From Streptomyces sp. NBC_01723 (GTDB lineage Bacteria; Actinomycetota; Actinomycetes; Streptomycetales; Streptomycetaceae), in contig NZ_CP109171.1 of NCBI RefSeq assembly GCF_036246005.1, forward strand, positions 3,026,001 to 3,090,000: a stretch of DNA of 64,000 bases. The letters run 5' to 3'. This document shows, piece by piece, positions 48,940 to 58,246 of this stretch (position 1 is its first letter; every line of letters starts with the position of its first letter). A program made the position numbers and the translations under genes. The notes below the pieces were generated by a model. It did not search any database. It saw only the letters and a list, made by a program, of their open reading frames with translations, and was not told the origin of the DNA.

Positions 48940-49419
48940 TCAGGCCCGCTGCTTGCGCCGGATCGCGGAGATCGTCCGCTCGGCCTCGCGGCGGTCCTGC
49001 TTCTCGCGGAGCGTCTGGCGCTTGTCGTACTCCTTCTTGCCGCGCGCCAGCGCGATCTCGACCTTGGCCCGGCCGTCCTTGAAGTAGAGGGCCAGCGGCA
49101 CGATGGTGTGACCGGTCTCCTGGGACTTCGACTCCAGCTTGTCGATCTCCACGCGGTGCAGCAGCAGCTTCCGCTTGCGGCGGGCGCTGTGGTTGGTCCA
49201 GGTCCCCTGGCTGTACTCCGGCACGTGCACGTTGTGCAGCCACGCCTCGTGTCCGTCCAGCTGCACGAAGCCGTCGGCCAGCGAGGCCCGCCCCTGGCGC
49301 AGCGACTTCACCTCGGTCCCGGACAGGACGAGTCCCGCCTCGTAGGTGTCGAGGATCTGGTAGTCGTGCCGCGCCTTCTTGTTCTGCGCGATCAGCTTGC
49401 GCCCTTTTTCCTTAGCCAT
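48940..49419 (-). CDS. smpB: SsrA-binding protein SmpB
   Basis: 159 residues, normal length. Typical motifs: [35 protein letters not shown] [14 protein letters not shown], and the basic C-terminal tail [23 protein letters not shown] that enters the mRNA channel of the ribosome. Lies upstream of ssrA on the same strand with a ~104-bp gap. Partner of the tmRNA in trans-translation. Confidence 0.96.
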   Translation of the reverse strand: MAKEKGRKLIAQNKKARHDYQILDTYEAGLVLSGTEVKSLRQGRASLADGFVQLDGHEAWLHNVHVPEYSQGTWTNHSARRKRKLLLHRVEIDKLESKSQETGHTIVPLALYFKDGRAKVEIALARGKKEYDKRQTLREKQDRREAERTISAIRRKQRA

Positions 49420-49464
49420 AGTGCAACCATTTTGGCACTACCGAGGGGGCTCACGGAAAGCCGA

Positions 49465-50643
49465 TTACGCGGTCGGTCCCAGTCCGCTCAGTACCGTCCG
49501 CGCCCGTTCCAGCGCGGCCGGGCCCGCCGGGTCGACCTCCAGGTCGGGTGTGATGCCCGTGCCGTCGACGCCGCGGCCGGAGGGGGTGCGGTAGTGCCCG
49601 ACGGTCAGCTCGGCCACCGAGCCGCCGGGCAGCCGGCTGGGCATCTGCACCGAGCCCTTGCCGAAGGTGCGGGAACCCAGGACGACCGCCCGGCCGCGGT
49701 CCTGGAGGGCTCCGGTGAGCAGTTCGGCCGCGCTCATCGTGCCGCCGTCGACGAGCGTGACCAGGGGTCTGGTGGTCTCGCCGCCGGGCTCGGCGTGCAG
49801 GGCCCGCTGTTCGCCGTCGACGTCGTACGTGGCGACCAGGCCGCCGTCGAGGAAGGCGGAGGCGGCGACGACCGCCTCGGAGACCAGGCCGCCCGAGTTG
49901 CCGCGCAGGTCGAGGACGACTCCCGCACCGGACGGCAGCCGCCGCACGGCGTCGCGCACCTGTGCGCCGACGCCCTTGGTGAAGGAGCTGACCTTGATCA
50001 CCGTGTCGCCGGTGGCGAGGGTGCGTACCGTCACGGGCTCCGTGGAGAGCCTGGCCCGGCGCACGGTCTCGCTCCACGCGCGTGTGCCGCGCTCCAGACC
50101 GAGCCGGACGGCGGTGCCGGCGGGCTCGGCCTCGGCGTCGCCGCGCAGTATGGCGACGACCTCGGTGACGGGCCGCCCGTCGACCCGTTCGCCGTCGACG
50201 CTGCGCAGCCGGTCGCCCTCGCGGATCCCGGCGTCGGCGGCGGGCGAGCCGGACCGCACGCCGGTCACCTCGATACGGCCGTCGCTCTCGCGCCGCGCGG
50301 AGAGCCCGACGCCGGTGTACCGGCCGTCCAGGGCGTCCTCCAACTCCTCGTACTCGCCGTGGGAGTAGACGGCGCCCCAGCGGTCCCCGCTGCGGCTGAC
50401 CGCGCGTTCGGCGGCCTCCTCGGGGGACTTGCCGTCGGCCAGCGCCTCGGCGGCCGCCCTGGCCACCGCGTCGTGCCGCTCGGCGGGAGCGGCCGGGTGC
50501 GCGGCGTCCGACTCGGGCTTCCGGTCGCTTCCGGAGAACGAGCCGGTGACCCCGCCCGCGACGAGCACACTCGCGAACACCAAGGTCAGGGCGGCCCCGT
50601 GGCGTACGCGGCGGGGCTGACAGAACAGGTCACGACCTGACAT
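49465..50643 (-). CDS. S41-family C-terminal processing protease
   Basis: 392 residues from ATG 50643. Signal anchor/peptide (about 18-38; ALTLVFASVLVAGGVTGSF). PDZ domain (about 125-195; SGSPAADAGIREGDRLRSVDG). Tail-specific protease domain: catalytic Ser in DGGTMSAAELL (near 305) and Lys in FGKGSVQMP (near 330). Acts outside the membrane; substrates are unknown. Located between smpB and ftsX as in S. coelicolor. Confidence 0.9.
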   Translation of the reverse strand: MSGRDLFCQPRRVRHGAALTLVFASVLVAGGVTGSFSGSDRKPESDAAHPAAPAERHDAVARAAAEALADGKSPEEAAERAVSRSGDRWGAVYSHGEYEELEDALDGRYTGVGLSARRESDGRIEVTGVRSGSPAADAGIREGDRLRSVDGERVDGRPVTEVVAILRGDAEAEPAGTAVRLGLERGTRAWSETVRRARLSTEPVTVRTLATGDTVIKVSSFTKGVGAQVRDAVRRLPSGAGVVLDLRGNSGGLVSEAVVAASAFLDGGLVATYDVDGEQRALHAEPGGETTRPLVTLVDGGTMSAAELLTGALQDRGRAVVLGSRTFGKGSVQMPSRLPGGSVAELTVGHYRTPSGRGVDGTGITPDLEVDPAGPAALERARTVLSGLGPTA

Positions 50644-50666
50644 GCCGGTGAGTCTAGGACAACGCG

Positions 50667-50702
50667 AGAGGGCCGAACGGTCGCTTGACCGTTCGGCCCT
50701 CT
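50667..50702. terminator. Terminator downstream of ftsEX
   Basis: AGAGGGCCGAACGGTC / GACCGTTCGGCCCTCT, a 16-bp perfect stem with loop GCTT. It lies 10 bases past the ftsX stop and before the S41 protease start, ending the ftsEX transcript. Confidence 0.85.
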
Positions 50703-50711
50703 TGGTATGTG

Positions 50712-51629
50712 TCACACCTTCAGGTACTTGCGCAACGCGAAGAACGCGGCCAACGCGGGCATCAGCAGGCTGGTGGCCAGGATGAGCGGCAGCTTGGTCA
50801 ACACGGCGTCCCAGCCGATGAAGTTGATCAGGTTCAGCTTCTCGGACAGGGCGAGACCGTGGTCGATGATGAAGTACCGGGCGACCACCAGGAAGCCGCA
50901 GGCGACACCACCGCCGATGAGCCCGGCGACCGCCGCCTCCATGATGAACGGCGCCTGGATGTAGAACCCGGAGGCGCCGACGAGCCGCATGATGCCGGTC
51001 TCGCGCCGCCGGCTGAACGCGGAGACGCGCACCGTGTTGACGATCAGCATCAGGGCGACGACCAGCATGAGCGCCATCACCGCGCGGGCGGCCCAGTTCA
51101 TGCCGTTGAGGAGGCCGAAGAGGTTGTCCAGGATGCCCTTCTGGTCCTGCACGGACTGCACGCCTTCCCGGCCGTCGAAGGCGGTGGCGATGACCTGGTA
51201 CTTCTCCGGGTCCTTCAGCTTGATCCGGTACGACTCCTGCATCTGGTCCGGCGTGAGGGAGCTGGCCAGCGGCGAGTCGCCGAACTGCTCCTTGTAGTGC
51301 TTGTACGCCTCGTCCTGCGACTCGTACGTCACCTTGTCGACGACGGCCATCTCGTCGAGGTCGGACATGATCTGCTTCTTCTGGTCCGAGGTCACCGCGC
51401 CCTTGGCGCAGTTGGGGTCGGACTCGGCGTCGCTCTTGTTGCAGAGGAAGACCGAGACGTTGACCTTGTCGTACCAGTAGCCCTTCATGGTGTTGACCTG
51501 GTCGCTCATCAGCAGCGACCCGCCGAACAGGGCCAGGGACAGGGCGACGGAGACGATGACCGCGAAGGTCATCGTCAGATTGCGGCGAAGACCGACACCG
51601 ATCTCCGAGAGCACGAACTGGGCGCGCAT
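50712..51629 (-). CDS. ftsX: Cell-division ABC protein FtsX
   Basis: 305 residues, permease-like. N-terminal cytoplasmic start and first helix (LRRNLTMTFAVIVSVALSLALFGG), a large extracytoplasmic loop (about 45-175, with two cysteines CNKSDAESDPNC) that activates peptidoglycan hydrolases, then three C-terminal helices of the FtsX domain (INTVRVSAFSRRRETGIMRLVGASGFYIQ). Follows ftsE by 31 bases on the same strand. Controls septal and lateral wall hydrolysis. Confidence 0.95.
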   Translation of the reverse strand: MRAQFVLSEIGVGLRRNLTMTFAVIVSVALSLALFGGSLLMSDQVNTMKGYWYDKVNVSVFLCNKSDAESDPNCAKGAVTSDQKKQIMSDLDEMAVVDKVTYESQDEAYKHYKEQFGDSPLASSLTPDQMQESYRIKLKDPEKYQVIATAFDGREGVQSVQDQKGILDNLFGLLNGMNWAARAVMALMLVVALMLIVNTVRVSAFSRRRETGIMRLVGASGFYIQAPFIMEAAVAGLIGGGVACGFLVVARYFIIDHGLALSEKLNLINFIGWDAVLTKLPLILATSLLMPALAAFFALRKYLKV

Positions 51630-51660
51630 GGCGTCTCGTTAAGCCTTTCGTTCCTCGTCG

Positions 51661-52350
51661 TCAGTGCTGGTAGCCGTAGACGCCGCGTGCCTGGTCGCGG
51701 ACGAGGCGGCCCTTGTCCAGCTCGATGACGCGCTTGCGCATCTGGTCCACGATGTTCTGGTCGTGGGTGGCCATGATCACGGTGGTGCCCGTCCGGTTGA
51801 TGCGGTCGAGCAGCTTCATGATGCCCACGGAGGTCTGCGGGTCGAGGTTGCCGGTGGGCTCGTCCGCGATCAGCAGCTTGGGCCGGTTGACGAACGCCCG
51901 CGCGATCGCGACGCGCTGCTGCTCACCGCCGGACAGCTCGCCGGGCCTGCGGTCCTCCTTGCCGCCGAGACCGACCAGGTCGAGCACCTGGGGCACCGAC
52001 TTGCGGATCTCGCCGCGGGACTTGCCGATGACCTCCTGGGCGAAGGCGACGTTCTCGCCGACCGTCTTGTTCGGCAGCAGGCGGAAGTCCTGGAACACCG
52101 TCCCCAGCTGGCGCCGCATCTGCGGCACCTTCCAGTTGGACAGGCGGGCGAGGTCCTTGCCCAGGACGTGCACCTGGCCGTGGCTGCACCGCTCCTCGCG
52201 GAGGATCAGCCGCAGGAAGGTGGACTTTCCGGAGCCGGAGGATCCCACGAGGAAGACGAACTCGCCCTTCTCGACCTCCAGGGAGACGTCCCTGAGGGCT
52301 GGGTGGCTCTGTTTGGGGTAGACCTTGGAGACGTTGTCGAATCGGATCAC
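51661..52350 (-). CDS. ftsE: Cell-division ATP-binding protein FtsE
   Basis: 229 residues. ABC ATPase: Walker [10 protein letters not shown] (about 36-44), signature [14 protein letters not shown], Walker [13 protein letters not shown], switch His in [11 protein letters not shown]. It pairs with FtsX at the division site and powers the conformational change that controls cell-wall hydrolases. ATG at 52350; downstream gap to ftsX of 31 bases. Confidence 0.96.
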   Translation of the reverse strand: MIRFDNVSKVYPKQSHPALRDVSLEVEKGEFVFLVGSSGSGKSTFLRLILREERCSHGQVHVLGKDLARLSNWKVPQMRRQLGTVFQDFRLLPNKTVGENVAFAQEVIGKSRGEIRKSVPQVLDLVGLGGKEDRRPGELSGGEQQRVAIARAFVNRPKLLIADEPTGNLDPQTSVGIMKLLDRINRTGTTVIMATHDQNIVDQMRKRVIELDKGRLVRDQARGVYGYQH

Positions 52351-52564
52351 GGATGCACCACGGGTCGCCGGGGGTAGATGTGCGTGACCATACGCGAACC
52401 GGGGAGCGGACCGCAGTCACCGGTCTGGGTTGCGTATCAGTTGCACGTTTTGTCCCTGGCGGGAGGACGCGCGGGGTCCTCCGGAACCTGGCACAGTGGA
52501 AGGGGAACGTTCGTGTCGTTGCGGGCGTTGTTCTGACGGAGCCGGCGGCAAGGAGGGCGAGCGC

Positions 52565-52756
52565 ATGACGTACGACCGGTTGGTGTGCGCGAACTGCGCG
52601 GCGCCCGTGAACGAGGGCCGGTGCCCGGTGTGCCGGGCGAACCGCGAGCGGATGCAGCAGGACGGCCCCCTGGCGGGACTGAACCCGATGGCGCTGATCG
52701 CGCTGCTGGCGGTGCTGATCGCGGCGGTGGCCCTGCTGGCCCACCAGACCGTCTGA
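52565..52756 (+). CDS. Small zinc-ribbon membrane peptide
   Basis: 63 residues from ATG 52565 behind GGAGGG. N-terminal zinc ribbon with two Cys pairs (CANC and CPVC, about residues 8-23), a short linker with NRERMQQ, and a single membrane helix (MALIALLAVLIAAVALLA, about 42-59). The frame is open further upstream, but the ribosome-binding site and domain start fix this ATG. Divergent from ftsE; function unknown. Followed by a strong terminator. Confidence 0.8.
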   Translation: MTYDRLVCANCAAPVNEGRCPVCRANRERMQQDGPLAGLNPMALIALLAVLIAAVALLAHQTV

Positions 52757-52797
52757 CGGGCGCGTAGGGGCTCCCAGGGCCTTCGGAGACATGGCAG

Positions 52798-52830
52798 AGG
52801 GGCCCGGAGCGCTGTGCGCTCCGGGCCCCT
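52798..52830. terminator. Terminator after the zinc-ribbon gene
   Basis: AGGGGCCCGGAGCGC / GCGCTCCGGGCCCCT with TGT loop, 15-bp stem; also downstream of the LAETG protein gene on the other strand, so bidirectional. Confidence 0.85.
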
Positions 52831-52867
52831 TCGCGTGCCTGTGCCGTGCGTAGCCCGACGGCTACCG

Positions 52868-53701
52868 TCAGGCAGCGGCCCCGCCGCGACCGTTCATCAT
52901 GCGCGGCAGCAGGCGGAAGCCGATACCGCCCGCGATCATCGTGGCGGCGCCGACCAGCAGGAACGTGGTCTCCGCGGCGCCGGTCTCGGCCAGCTCGTCA
53001 CCGCTGCCCTGGGCGGCGGTGTCGGAGGCCGGGGCCTCTTCGCCGGTGTCGGTCAGGGCCGAGGAGCCCTCGTCCTGGGTGACGTTGTCGTTGCTGCCGC
53101 CGTCGGGGGTGGTGTTGTCGCCGCCACCACCGTTGCCGCCGGTGCCACCGTTGTTGCCGTTGCCGCCGTTGTCGCCGGAACCGCCGTTGTCACCGTTGTC
53201 GCCGGTGCCACCGTTGTTGCCGTTGCCGCCGTTGTCGCCGGAACCGCCGTTGTCACCGTTGCCGCCGTTGTCGCCACCCTCGGTGGCGCCTTCGGACGTG
53301 CCCTCGGAGGTGCCGACCGAGGTGCCCTCGGACGTGCCCTCGGAGGTGCCCTCGGAGGTGCCCTCGGTCGTGCCCTCCGTGGTGCCGACCGAGGTGCCCT
53401 CGGTCGTGCCCTCGGTGGTGCCTTCCGTGGTCCCGTCGGTGGTGCCCTCGGACGTACCCTCCGTGGTGCCCTCGGTCACGCCGACCGAAGTGCCCTCGGT
53501 GGTGCCTTCCGAGGTGCCCTCGGTCGTGCCTTCGGTGTCGCCGCCGACGCTCACGCCGAGGTCGACGTTGGTGTCGCCGACACCCGCGCTCACGCCGATG
53601 TCGAGCGCCGAGGCGGCACCCGCGGCGGTCAGCGAGGCGCCGGCGGCGATCACGGCGCCGGCCGCTATGCGCGCGACACGGATGCGCGTCTTCTTCGTCA
53701 T
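52868..53701 (-). CDS. Repetitive sortase-anchored (LAETG) surface protein
   Basis: 277 residues. Signal peptide 1-33 (ends ASA-LD). Residues 56-143 are 22 four-residue units, mostly TEGT/SEGT, punctuated by SVG(V/T) units. Residues ~144-196 are a GDNGGNG/NNGGTG repeat. The end is a class E sortase signal: LAETG (237-241), hydrophobic stretch (247-262), then basic residues. So it should be covalently linked to peptidoglycan. No binding or enzyme domain is visible; low complexity suggests a spacer, adhesin-like or hydrophilic surface layer role. Both repeat blocks show recent DNA duplication. Confidence 0.9.
   Translation of the reverse strand: MTKKTRIRVARIAAGAVIAAGASLTAAGAASALDIGVSAGVGDTNVDLGVSVGGDTEGTTEGTSEGTTEGTSVGVTEGTTEGTSEGTTDGTTEGTTEGTTEGTSVGTTEGTTEGTSEGTSEGTSEGTSVGTSEGTSEGATEGGDNGGNGDNGGSGDNGGNGNNGGTGDNGDNGGSGDNGGNGNNGGTGGNGGGGDNTTPDGGSNDNVTQDEGSSALTDTGEEAPASDTAAQGSGDELAETGAAETTFLLVGAATMIAGGIGFRLLPRMMNGRGGAAA
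53114..53536. repeat. In-gene tandem repeats of the LAETG protein
   Basis: Two blocks: 53273-53536 (12-base units encoding TEGT/SEGT) and 53114-53272 (Gly/Asn/Asp units). Within the second, a 61-base stretch at 53138-53198 recurs exactly at 53201-53261, a 63-base period. Confidence 0.9.
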
Positions 53702-54025
53702 GTGGTTGCTACCCCCAGTAGCCGATTAGTCAGTGAGGCCGCGCTCGGGGCCGTGATCGACGGGAGTGGCTGCGCTTATGTCCCCCGGTTCACATGCGCC
53801 CCAGAAATACGCATGCCGCGCCTCACCCTTGCGAATGTTCAAAGCAACGTCAAGGCCATTGCGTACGCGATGTCCAGGTACGGGACGTATGCCGGACACA
53901 AAGCGTGTGAGTGTGATGTAAAACCCAGACATCACCGGCGAACGGCGGGCAGAGAAAAGGCAACCGCCGCCCGGTGGACGGCAGTTGCCTTGTCGACAAA
54001 GCGGCGTGAGCGCAGCCGCTTCGCG
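53702..54025. other. Gene-free region upstream of the LAETG gene
   Basis: No conserved ORF. It holds the promoter region of the LAETG gene (minus strand) and, next to prfB, the terminator at 53957-53992. I see no structured RNA. Confidence 0.55.
53957..53992. terminator. Terminator downstream of prfB
   Basis: AAGGCAAC / GTTGCCTT outer stem continued by GCCG / CGGC, with a mismatch between them. 33 bases past the prfB stop. Confidence 0.75.
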
Positions 54026-55132
54026 CTACTTCTCCTGCTGCTTGCGCCAGCGAATTCCGGCCTCGAGGAAGCCGTCGATCTCGCCGTTGAACACGGCCTC
54101 GGGGTTGCCCACTTCGTGCTCCGTGCGCAGGTCCTTGACCATCTGGTACGGGTGCAGCACGTACGAACGCATCTGGTTGCCCCAGGAGTTGCCCCCGTCG
54201 CCCTTGAGGGCGTCCATCTTGGCCTGCTCCTCCTGACGGCGCCGCTCCAGGAGCTTGGCCTGGAGGACGTTCATCGCGGTGGCCTTGTTCTGGATCTGGG
54301 ACCGCTCGTTCTGGCAGGAGACCACGATGCCGGTGGGGAGGTGGGTGAGCCGCACCGCGGAGTCGGTGGTGTTCACGCCCTGGCCGCCGGGGCCGGAGGA
54401 CCGGTACACGTCCACCCGCAGCTCGGACTCGTCGATCTCGATGTGGTCGGTCTGCTCGACCACGGGGAGGATCTCGACGCCCGCGAAGGAGGTCTGGCGG
54501 CGCCCCTGGTTGTCGAAGGGCGAGATGCGCACCAGCCGGTGCGTGCCCTGCTCGACGGAGAGGGTGCCGTAGGCGTAGGGCGACTGCACGGCGAAGGTGG
54601 TCGACTTGATGCCGGCCTCCTCCGCGTACGACGTCTCGTAGACCTCGGTCTTGTAGCCGCGCTGCTCGGCCCAGCGCAGGTACATGCGCTGGAGCTTCTC
54701 GGCGAAGTCGGCGGCGTCGACGCCGCCCGCCTCTGCGCGGATGTTGACGAGCGCCTCACGCGCGTCGTACTCGCCCGAGAGCAGGGTGCGGACCTCCATC
54801 TCGTCCAGCGCCTTCTTCACGGCCGTGAGCTCGGACTCGGCCTCGGCACGGGTGTCCGGGTCGTCCTCCTCCTCGGCCATCTCGAAGAGCACGCCGAGAT
54901 CGTCGAGCCGCCCGCGCAGGGCCTCGGCCTTGCGTACCTCCGCCTGGAGGTGGGAGAGCTTGCTGGTGATCTTCTGTGCCGCTTCCGGGTCGTCCCAGAG
55001 GGACGGCGCGGCCGCCTGCTCCTCGAGCACGGCGATGTCTGCCCTCATCCTGTCGAGGTCCAGGACGGCCTCGATCGACTCCATGGTCGAGGAGAGGGAC
55101 TTCAGCTCTTCGGATACATCGACGACTGCCAC
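54026..55132 (-). CDS. prfB: Peptide chain release factor 2
   Basis: 368 residues. Recognises UAA and UGA stop codons: the RF2 tripeptide SPF is at 203-205 and the catalytic GGQ at 248-250. Intact single reading frame; the programmed +1 frameshift that regulates E. coli prfB is absent. ATG at 55132. Terminator follows at 53957-53992. Confidence 0.96.
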   Translation of the reverse strand: MAVVDVSEELKSLSSTMESIEAVLDLDRMRADIAVLEEQAAAPSLWDDPEAAQKITSKLSHLQAEVRKAEALRGRLDDLGVLFEMAEEEDDPDTRAEAESELTAVKKALDEMEVRTLLSGEYDAREALVNIRAEAGGVDAADFAEKLQRMYLRWAEQRGYKTEVYETSYAEEAGIKSTTFAVQSPYAYGTLSVEQGTHRLVRISPFDNQGRRQTSFAGVEILPVVEQTDHIEIDESELRVDVYRSSGPGGQGVNTTDSAVRLTHLPTGIVVSCQNERSQIQNKATAMNVLQAKLLERRRQEEQAKMDALKGDGGNSWGNQMRSYVLHPYQMVKDLRTEHEVGNPEAVFNGEIDGFLEAGIRWRKQQEK

Positions 55133-55216
55133 GCGTCCAGCGTAACGGCTCCACCGACCGGCCCCGGCCGGACCGGGGGCACCGGGCGCGGGCGGCGGGC
55201 GTACGGCCGCCCGGGG

Positions 55217-56461
55217 TCAGGGGGAGGCCGGGGCCGAGTTCCGTGTGTCCTGGGGGCCCTGGTCGGTCTCGTCGGCGCTGGTCGCCAGCCATGTGCCGAC
55301 GCCGATCGCCGCCACCAGGGCGACCGCGCCGCCGCCCAGGGCGAGGCGGCGGCGGCGTGCGGCGGCGCGGTTGCGGGCCGAGCCGGGGCGTGGGGCGCCG
55401 GAGGCGCGCGGGGCGCGGGCGGTGCCCCGGGCGCCGCCCGCCAGCTCGTCCGGGGCGGGTACGCGCATCGAGGTGTGCGTGTCCCGGTTGGAGTCGGCCG
55501 GCTTCGCTCCCGGCACCAGGGGCACGGCTCCCCGGCGGCGTACCGGTTCCCCGGCGGGCGCCGAGGAGGTCGCGGGCTCCTCGGGCGCGTCCTCCTCCTG
55601 CTCGGCGTCGGGCTCGTCCACGTCCAGCGGGCCCATCCCGGCCAGCATCGGCAGCAGCTCGCGCAGCCGGACGCTCAGCTCGGAGGCGCGCAGCCGGGAG
55701 GCGGGTCCCTTGGCGAGGCACTGCACGAGGAGCTGCCACAGCTCGTCGGGGATGCCGGGGAGCGGGACGACCGTCTCGGTGACGTGGCGGCGCAGCACCG
55801 CGCCGGGATGGCCGCCGCCGAACGGCGTGAAGCCGGCGAGCAGCTCGTACAGCACCGTGGCCAGCGCGTAGATGTCGACCGCCGCGCGCGGGGGCAGGCC
55901 CTCGACGATCTCCGGGGCCAGGTAGTCGGGCGTGCCGATGATCTTCGTGGCCCGGGTGCGCCGGGGGGTGTCGATGAGCTTGGCCACCCCGAAGTCCGTC
56001 AGCAGGGCCGGGTGGGAGCCGCCGGGCCCGAGCGGGCCCCGCATGTCGAGGAGCACGTTCTCCGGCTTGACGTCGCGGTGCACGACCCCGGCGGCGTGCG
56101 CGGCGGCCAGGCCGTCGGCGACGTCCGCCACGACGGCCACGGCCGCCTCGGGCGACAGGCGCCGCTCGCGGTCGAGGCGGGTGCGCAGGTCCGTGCCGCG
56201 GACCAGGTCCATGACCAGGGCGAGGTCGTTGCCGTCGACCACCAGGTCACGGACGGAGACGACGTGCGGGTGCTCCAGGCCGAGCAGGGCCGTGCGCTCC
56301 TGGACGAAGCGCGAGACCAGCTCCTGGTCGGACGCCAGGTCCTCGCGCAGCAGCTTGATCGCGACGGGCCCCTCGGGACCCTCGCCGAGCCACACCGTGC
56401 CGGCGCTGCCCCGCCCGAGGATCTGGTGGGCGGTGTACCGGCTGCCGATCTTCCGTGCCAA
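55217..56461 (-). CDS. pkaB: Serine/threonine protein kinase PkaB
   Basis: 414 residues. Kinase domain about 8-265: P-loop GRGSAGTVWLG, AIK lysine (VAIKLL), catalytic loop HRDVKPENVLL, DFG in LTDFGVAKL, and an activation segment with TRATKIIGTPDYLAPE. A Pro/Ala/Glu linker and one membrane helix (about 372-392, LALGGGAVALVAAIGVGTWLA) with a short extracytoplasmic tail. The tandem arrangement with a second kinase upstream and prfB downstream matches PkaA/PkaB of S. coelicolor. Confidence 0.92.
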   Translation of the reverse strand: MARKIGSRYTAHQILGRGSAGTVWLGEGPEGPVAIKLLREDLASDQELVSRFVQERTALLGLEHPHVVSVRDLVVDGNDLALVMDLVRGTDLRTRLDRERRLSPEAAVAVVADVADGLAAAHAAGVVHRDVKPENVLLDMRGPLGPGGSHPALLTDFGVAKLIDTPRRTRATKIIGTPDYLAPEIVEGLPPRAAVDIYALATVLYELLAGFTPFGGGHPGAVLRRHVTETVVPLPGIPDELWQLLVQCLAKGPASRLRASELSVRLRELLPMLAGMGPLDVDEPDAEQEEDAPEEPATSSAPAGEPVRRRGAVPLVPGAKPADSNRDTHTSMRVPAPDELAGGARGTARAPRASGAPRPGSARNRAAARRRRLALGGGAVALVAAIGVGTWLATSADETDQGPQDTRNSAPASP

Positions 56462-56566
56462 GACTGCTCCTACCGACGCGTGTTGCGCCTAAAAGTACGC
56501 GTCCGCGGAGCCAACCTTCACAACGGAGGCGGAAATCACCCACCGGATGTCGACAAATCTCCAGAC

Positions 56567-58246
56567 TCAGCTGCCGGAGGAGCCGCCGCCGCCCGAACCG
56601 CCCAGGTCCCCGATCCAGTCGGTCGCCGTGGTGAACCAGTCGCTGAGCTGCTCCCAGTAGCCCTTGCCCGTGCCGATCCAGTCCTGGAGCGGGCTCAGCT
56701 CCCAGATCAGCCAGCCGGCCACGAACATGATGACGAGGGTGAACAGGCACCCCTTGAGGCAGCCGAGCCCGGGGATGCGCATCGGGTTCGCGCCGCGCTG
56801 TCGCGGCGGGCGCGGCTCACGCCGGGGCGGCCGGGGCTCGGGCGTGGGCGGCGGCGCGTACCGCTGGGGCTGCTGCGGCTGCGGGGTGGCGTACCGCTGC
56901 GGCTGTTGCTGCTGCGGGTAGCCGTAGCCGGGCTGCTGGGGCGGCGGGCCCTGCGGGGCCTGCCGGGGCTGCTGCGGCGGGCGGGAGACCTGCCGCTGGG
57001 GGCGGCGGCGCAGCGGGTCCTGGTTCGGGTCGAGGTACTGGACCTGCGTCTGCTCGTTGCGGTCGCGGGCGGCACGCAGCTGGTTCTGCCAGGGGTGCGG
57101 GTCGTCCGGCCCGCCGGGCTGCTCGCCCTGGCCCTGCCCGGGCGGCACCGGCGGCATGACGGCGGTCGGGTCGGCAGCCCCGCGGTTGGGGAGTACGGCG
57201 GTGGGGTCGGCGGCGCCGGACGGGTTGCCGGTGTGCGGCAGGACACTGGTCGCGCCGTTCGGGTCGTAGCCGCCGTTCTGCGGCAGGACCTGCGTCGGGT
57301 CGGCGGCGCCCGGGTCGCCCGGGACCTGTGCGGGCGCCGGGTCGGGGACGAGGAGCATCCCCACGTTCTCGGCGGCGCCGATCTGCGCGTTGTTCGCGTG
57401 CACGCCGATGCCGTCGGCGACGACGCGCAGGCCGCGGGCGAGGTTCTCGGCGCTGGGGCGTTCGTCGGGGTTCTTGCGCAGGCAGCGCTCGATGACCGTC
57501 CACAGCGGGTCGGGGACGGTGGAGGGGCGGCGCGGCTCGGCGCTCAGATGCTGGTGCAGCACTTCGAGGGCGGAGCCGCCGCCGAACGGGGGACGCCCGG
57601 TGACCAGTTCGTAGAGCAGGATGCCGGCGCCGTACACATCGACGGCGGAGGTCTGGGGACGGCCCTCGGCGGACTCCGGCGCGACGTACGCGGGCGTGCC
57701 GACGAACTCGTGGGTGCGGGTGAGACCGGGCGAGTCGGCGAGGCGGGCGATGCCGAAGTCGGTCAGCATCGGGTGCATCTCGCCGCCGGTCTGCTTCAGC
57801 AGCACGTTGGCCGGCTTCAGGTCGCGGTGGACCACGCCGTCCGCGTGGCTGGCGGCGAGGGCGTCGGCGATCTGGGCGGTGAGCAGGGCGGCGGCGACCG
57901 GGGTGAGCGGCCCGTTCTCCCGCAGGTAGCGGTGCAGGTCGGGACCGGCGACGAGGTCCATGACGAGCGCCAGCAGTTCCCCCTCCACGACCAGGTCGCG
58001 GACCCGGACGATGTTGGGGTGGGTGAGCCGGAGCAGGACGGAGCGCTCCCGCAGGAAGCGCATCACGATGTCGGGGTCGCTCGCGAGCTCTTCCTTGAGG
58101 ACCTTGATCGCGACGGTCTCGCCGGGCTGTCCGGCCACGGCCGCCTCGGCGCCCGCGGTCTCACGCTGGCGCGCACGCCAGACGGTGCCCGTCGCGCCGC
58201 GACCGAGGGGCTCCTCGAGGAGGTACTTGCTGCCTACCGGCCGCAC
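56567..58246 (-). CDS. pkaA: Serine/threonine protein kinase PkaA
   Basis: 559 residues. Kinase domain about 8-275 with GRGATGTVWRA, VAIKVLKEEL, HRDLKPANVLL, LTDFGIARL and a Thr-rich activation segment (LTRTHEFVGTPAYVAPE). A long Pro/Gln-rich linker (about 300-500) leads to a C-terminal hydrophobic helix (LFTLVIMFVAGWLIWELSP) and a Gly/Ser tail. PkaA was the first Streptomyces kinase shown to autophosphorylate on Ser/Thr. It precedes pkaB with a 105-bp gap. Confidence 0.92.
   Translation of the reverse strand: MRPVGSKYLLEEPLGRGATGTVWRARQRETAGAEAAVAGQPGETVAIKVLKEELASDPDIVMRFLRERSVLLRLTHPNIVRVRDLVVEGELLALVMDLVAGPDLHRYLRENGPLTPVAAALLTAQIADALAASHADGVVHRDLKPANVLLKQTGGEMHPMLTDFGIARLADSPGLTRTHEFVGTPAYVAPESAEGRPQTSAVDVYGAGILLYELVTGRPPFGGGSALEVLHQHLSAEPRRPSTVPDPLWTVIERCLRKNPDERPSAENLARGLRVVADGIGVHANNAQIGAAENVGMLLVPDPAPAQVPGDPGAADPTQVLPQNGGYDPNGATSVLPHTGNPSGAADPTAVLPNRGAADPTAVMPPVPPGQGQGEQPGGPDDPHPWQNQLRAARDRNEQTQVQYLDPNQDPLRRRPQRQVSRPPQQPRQAPQGPPPQQPGYGYPQQQQPQRYATPQPQQPQRYAPPPTPEPRPPRREPRPPRQRGANPMRIPGLGCLKGCLFTLVIMFVAGWLIWELSPLQDWIGTGKGYWEQLSDWFTTATDWIGDLGGSGGGGSSGS

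Noticed and set aside
48764..49243. 159-codon minus-strand ORF between ssrA and smpB
   Set aside because: It is the shifted frame of smpB plus the tmRNA; tmRNA structure and tag explain the region.
53114..53536. CRISPR-like array
   Set aside because: Repeats are 12-base and 63-base coding units inside an ORF without unique spacers; no cas genes in the window.
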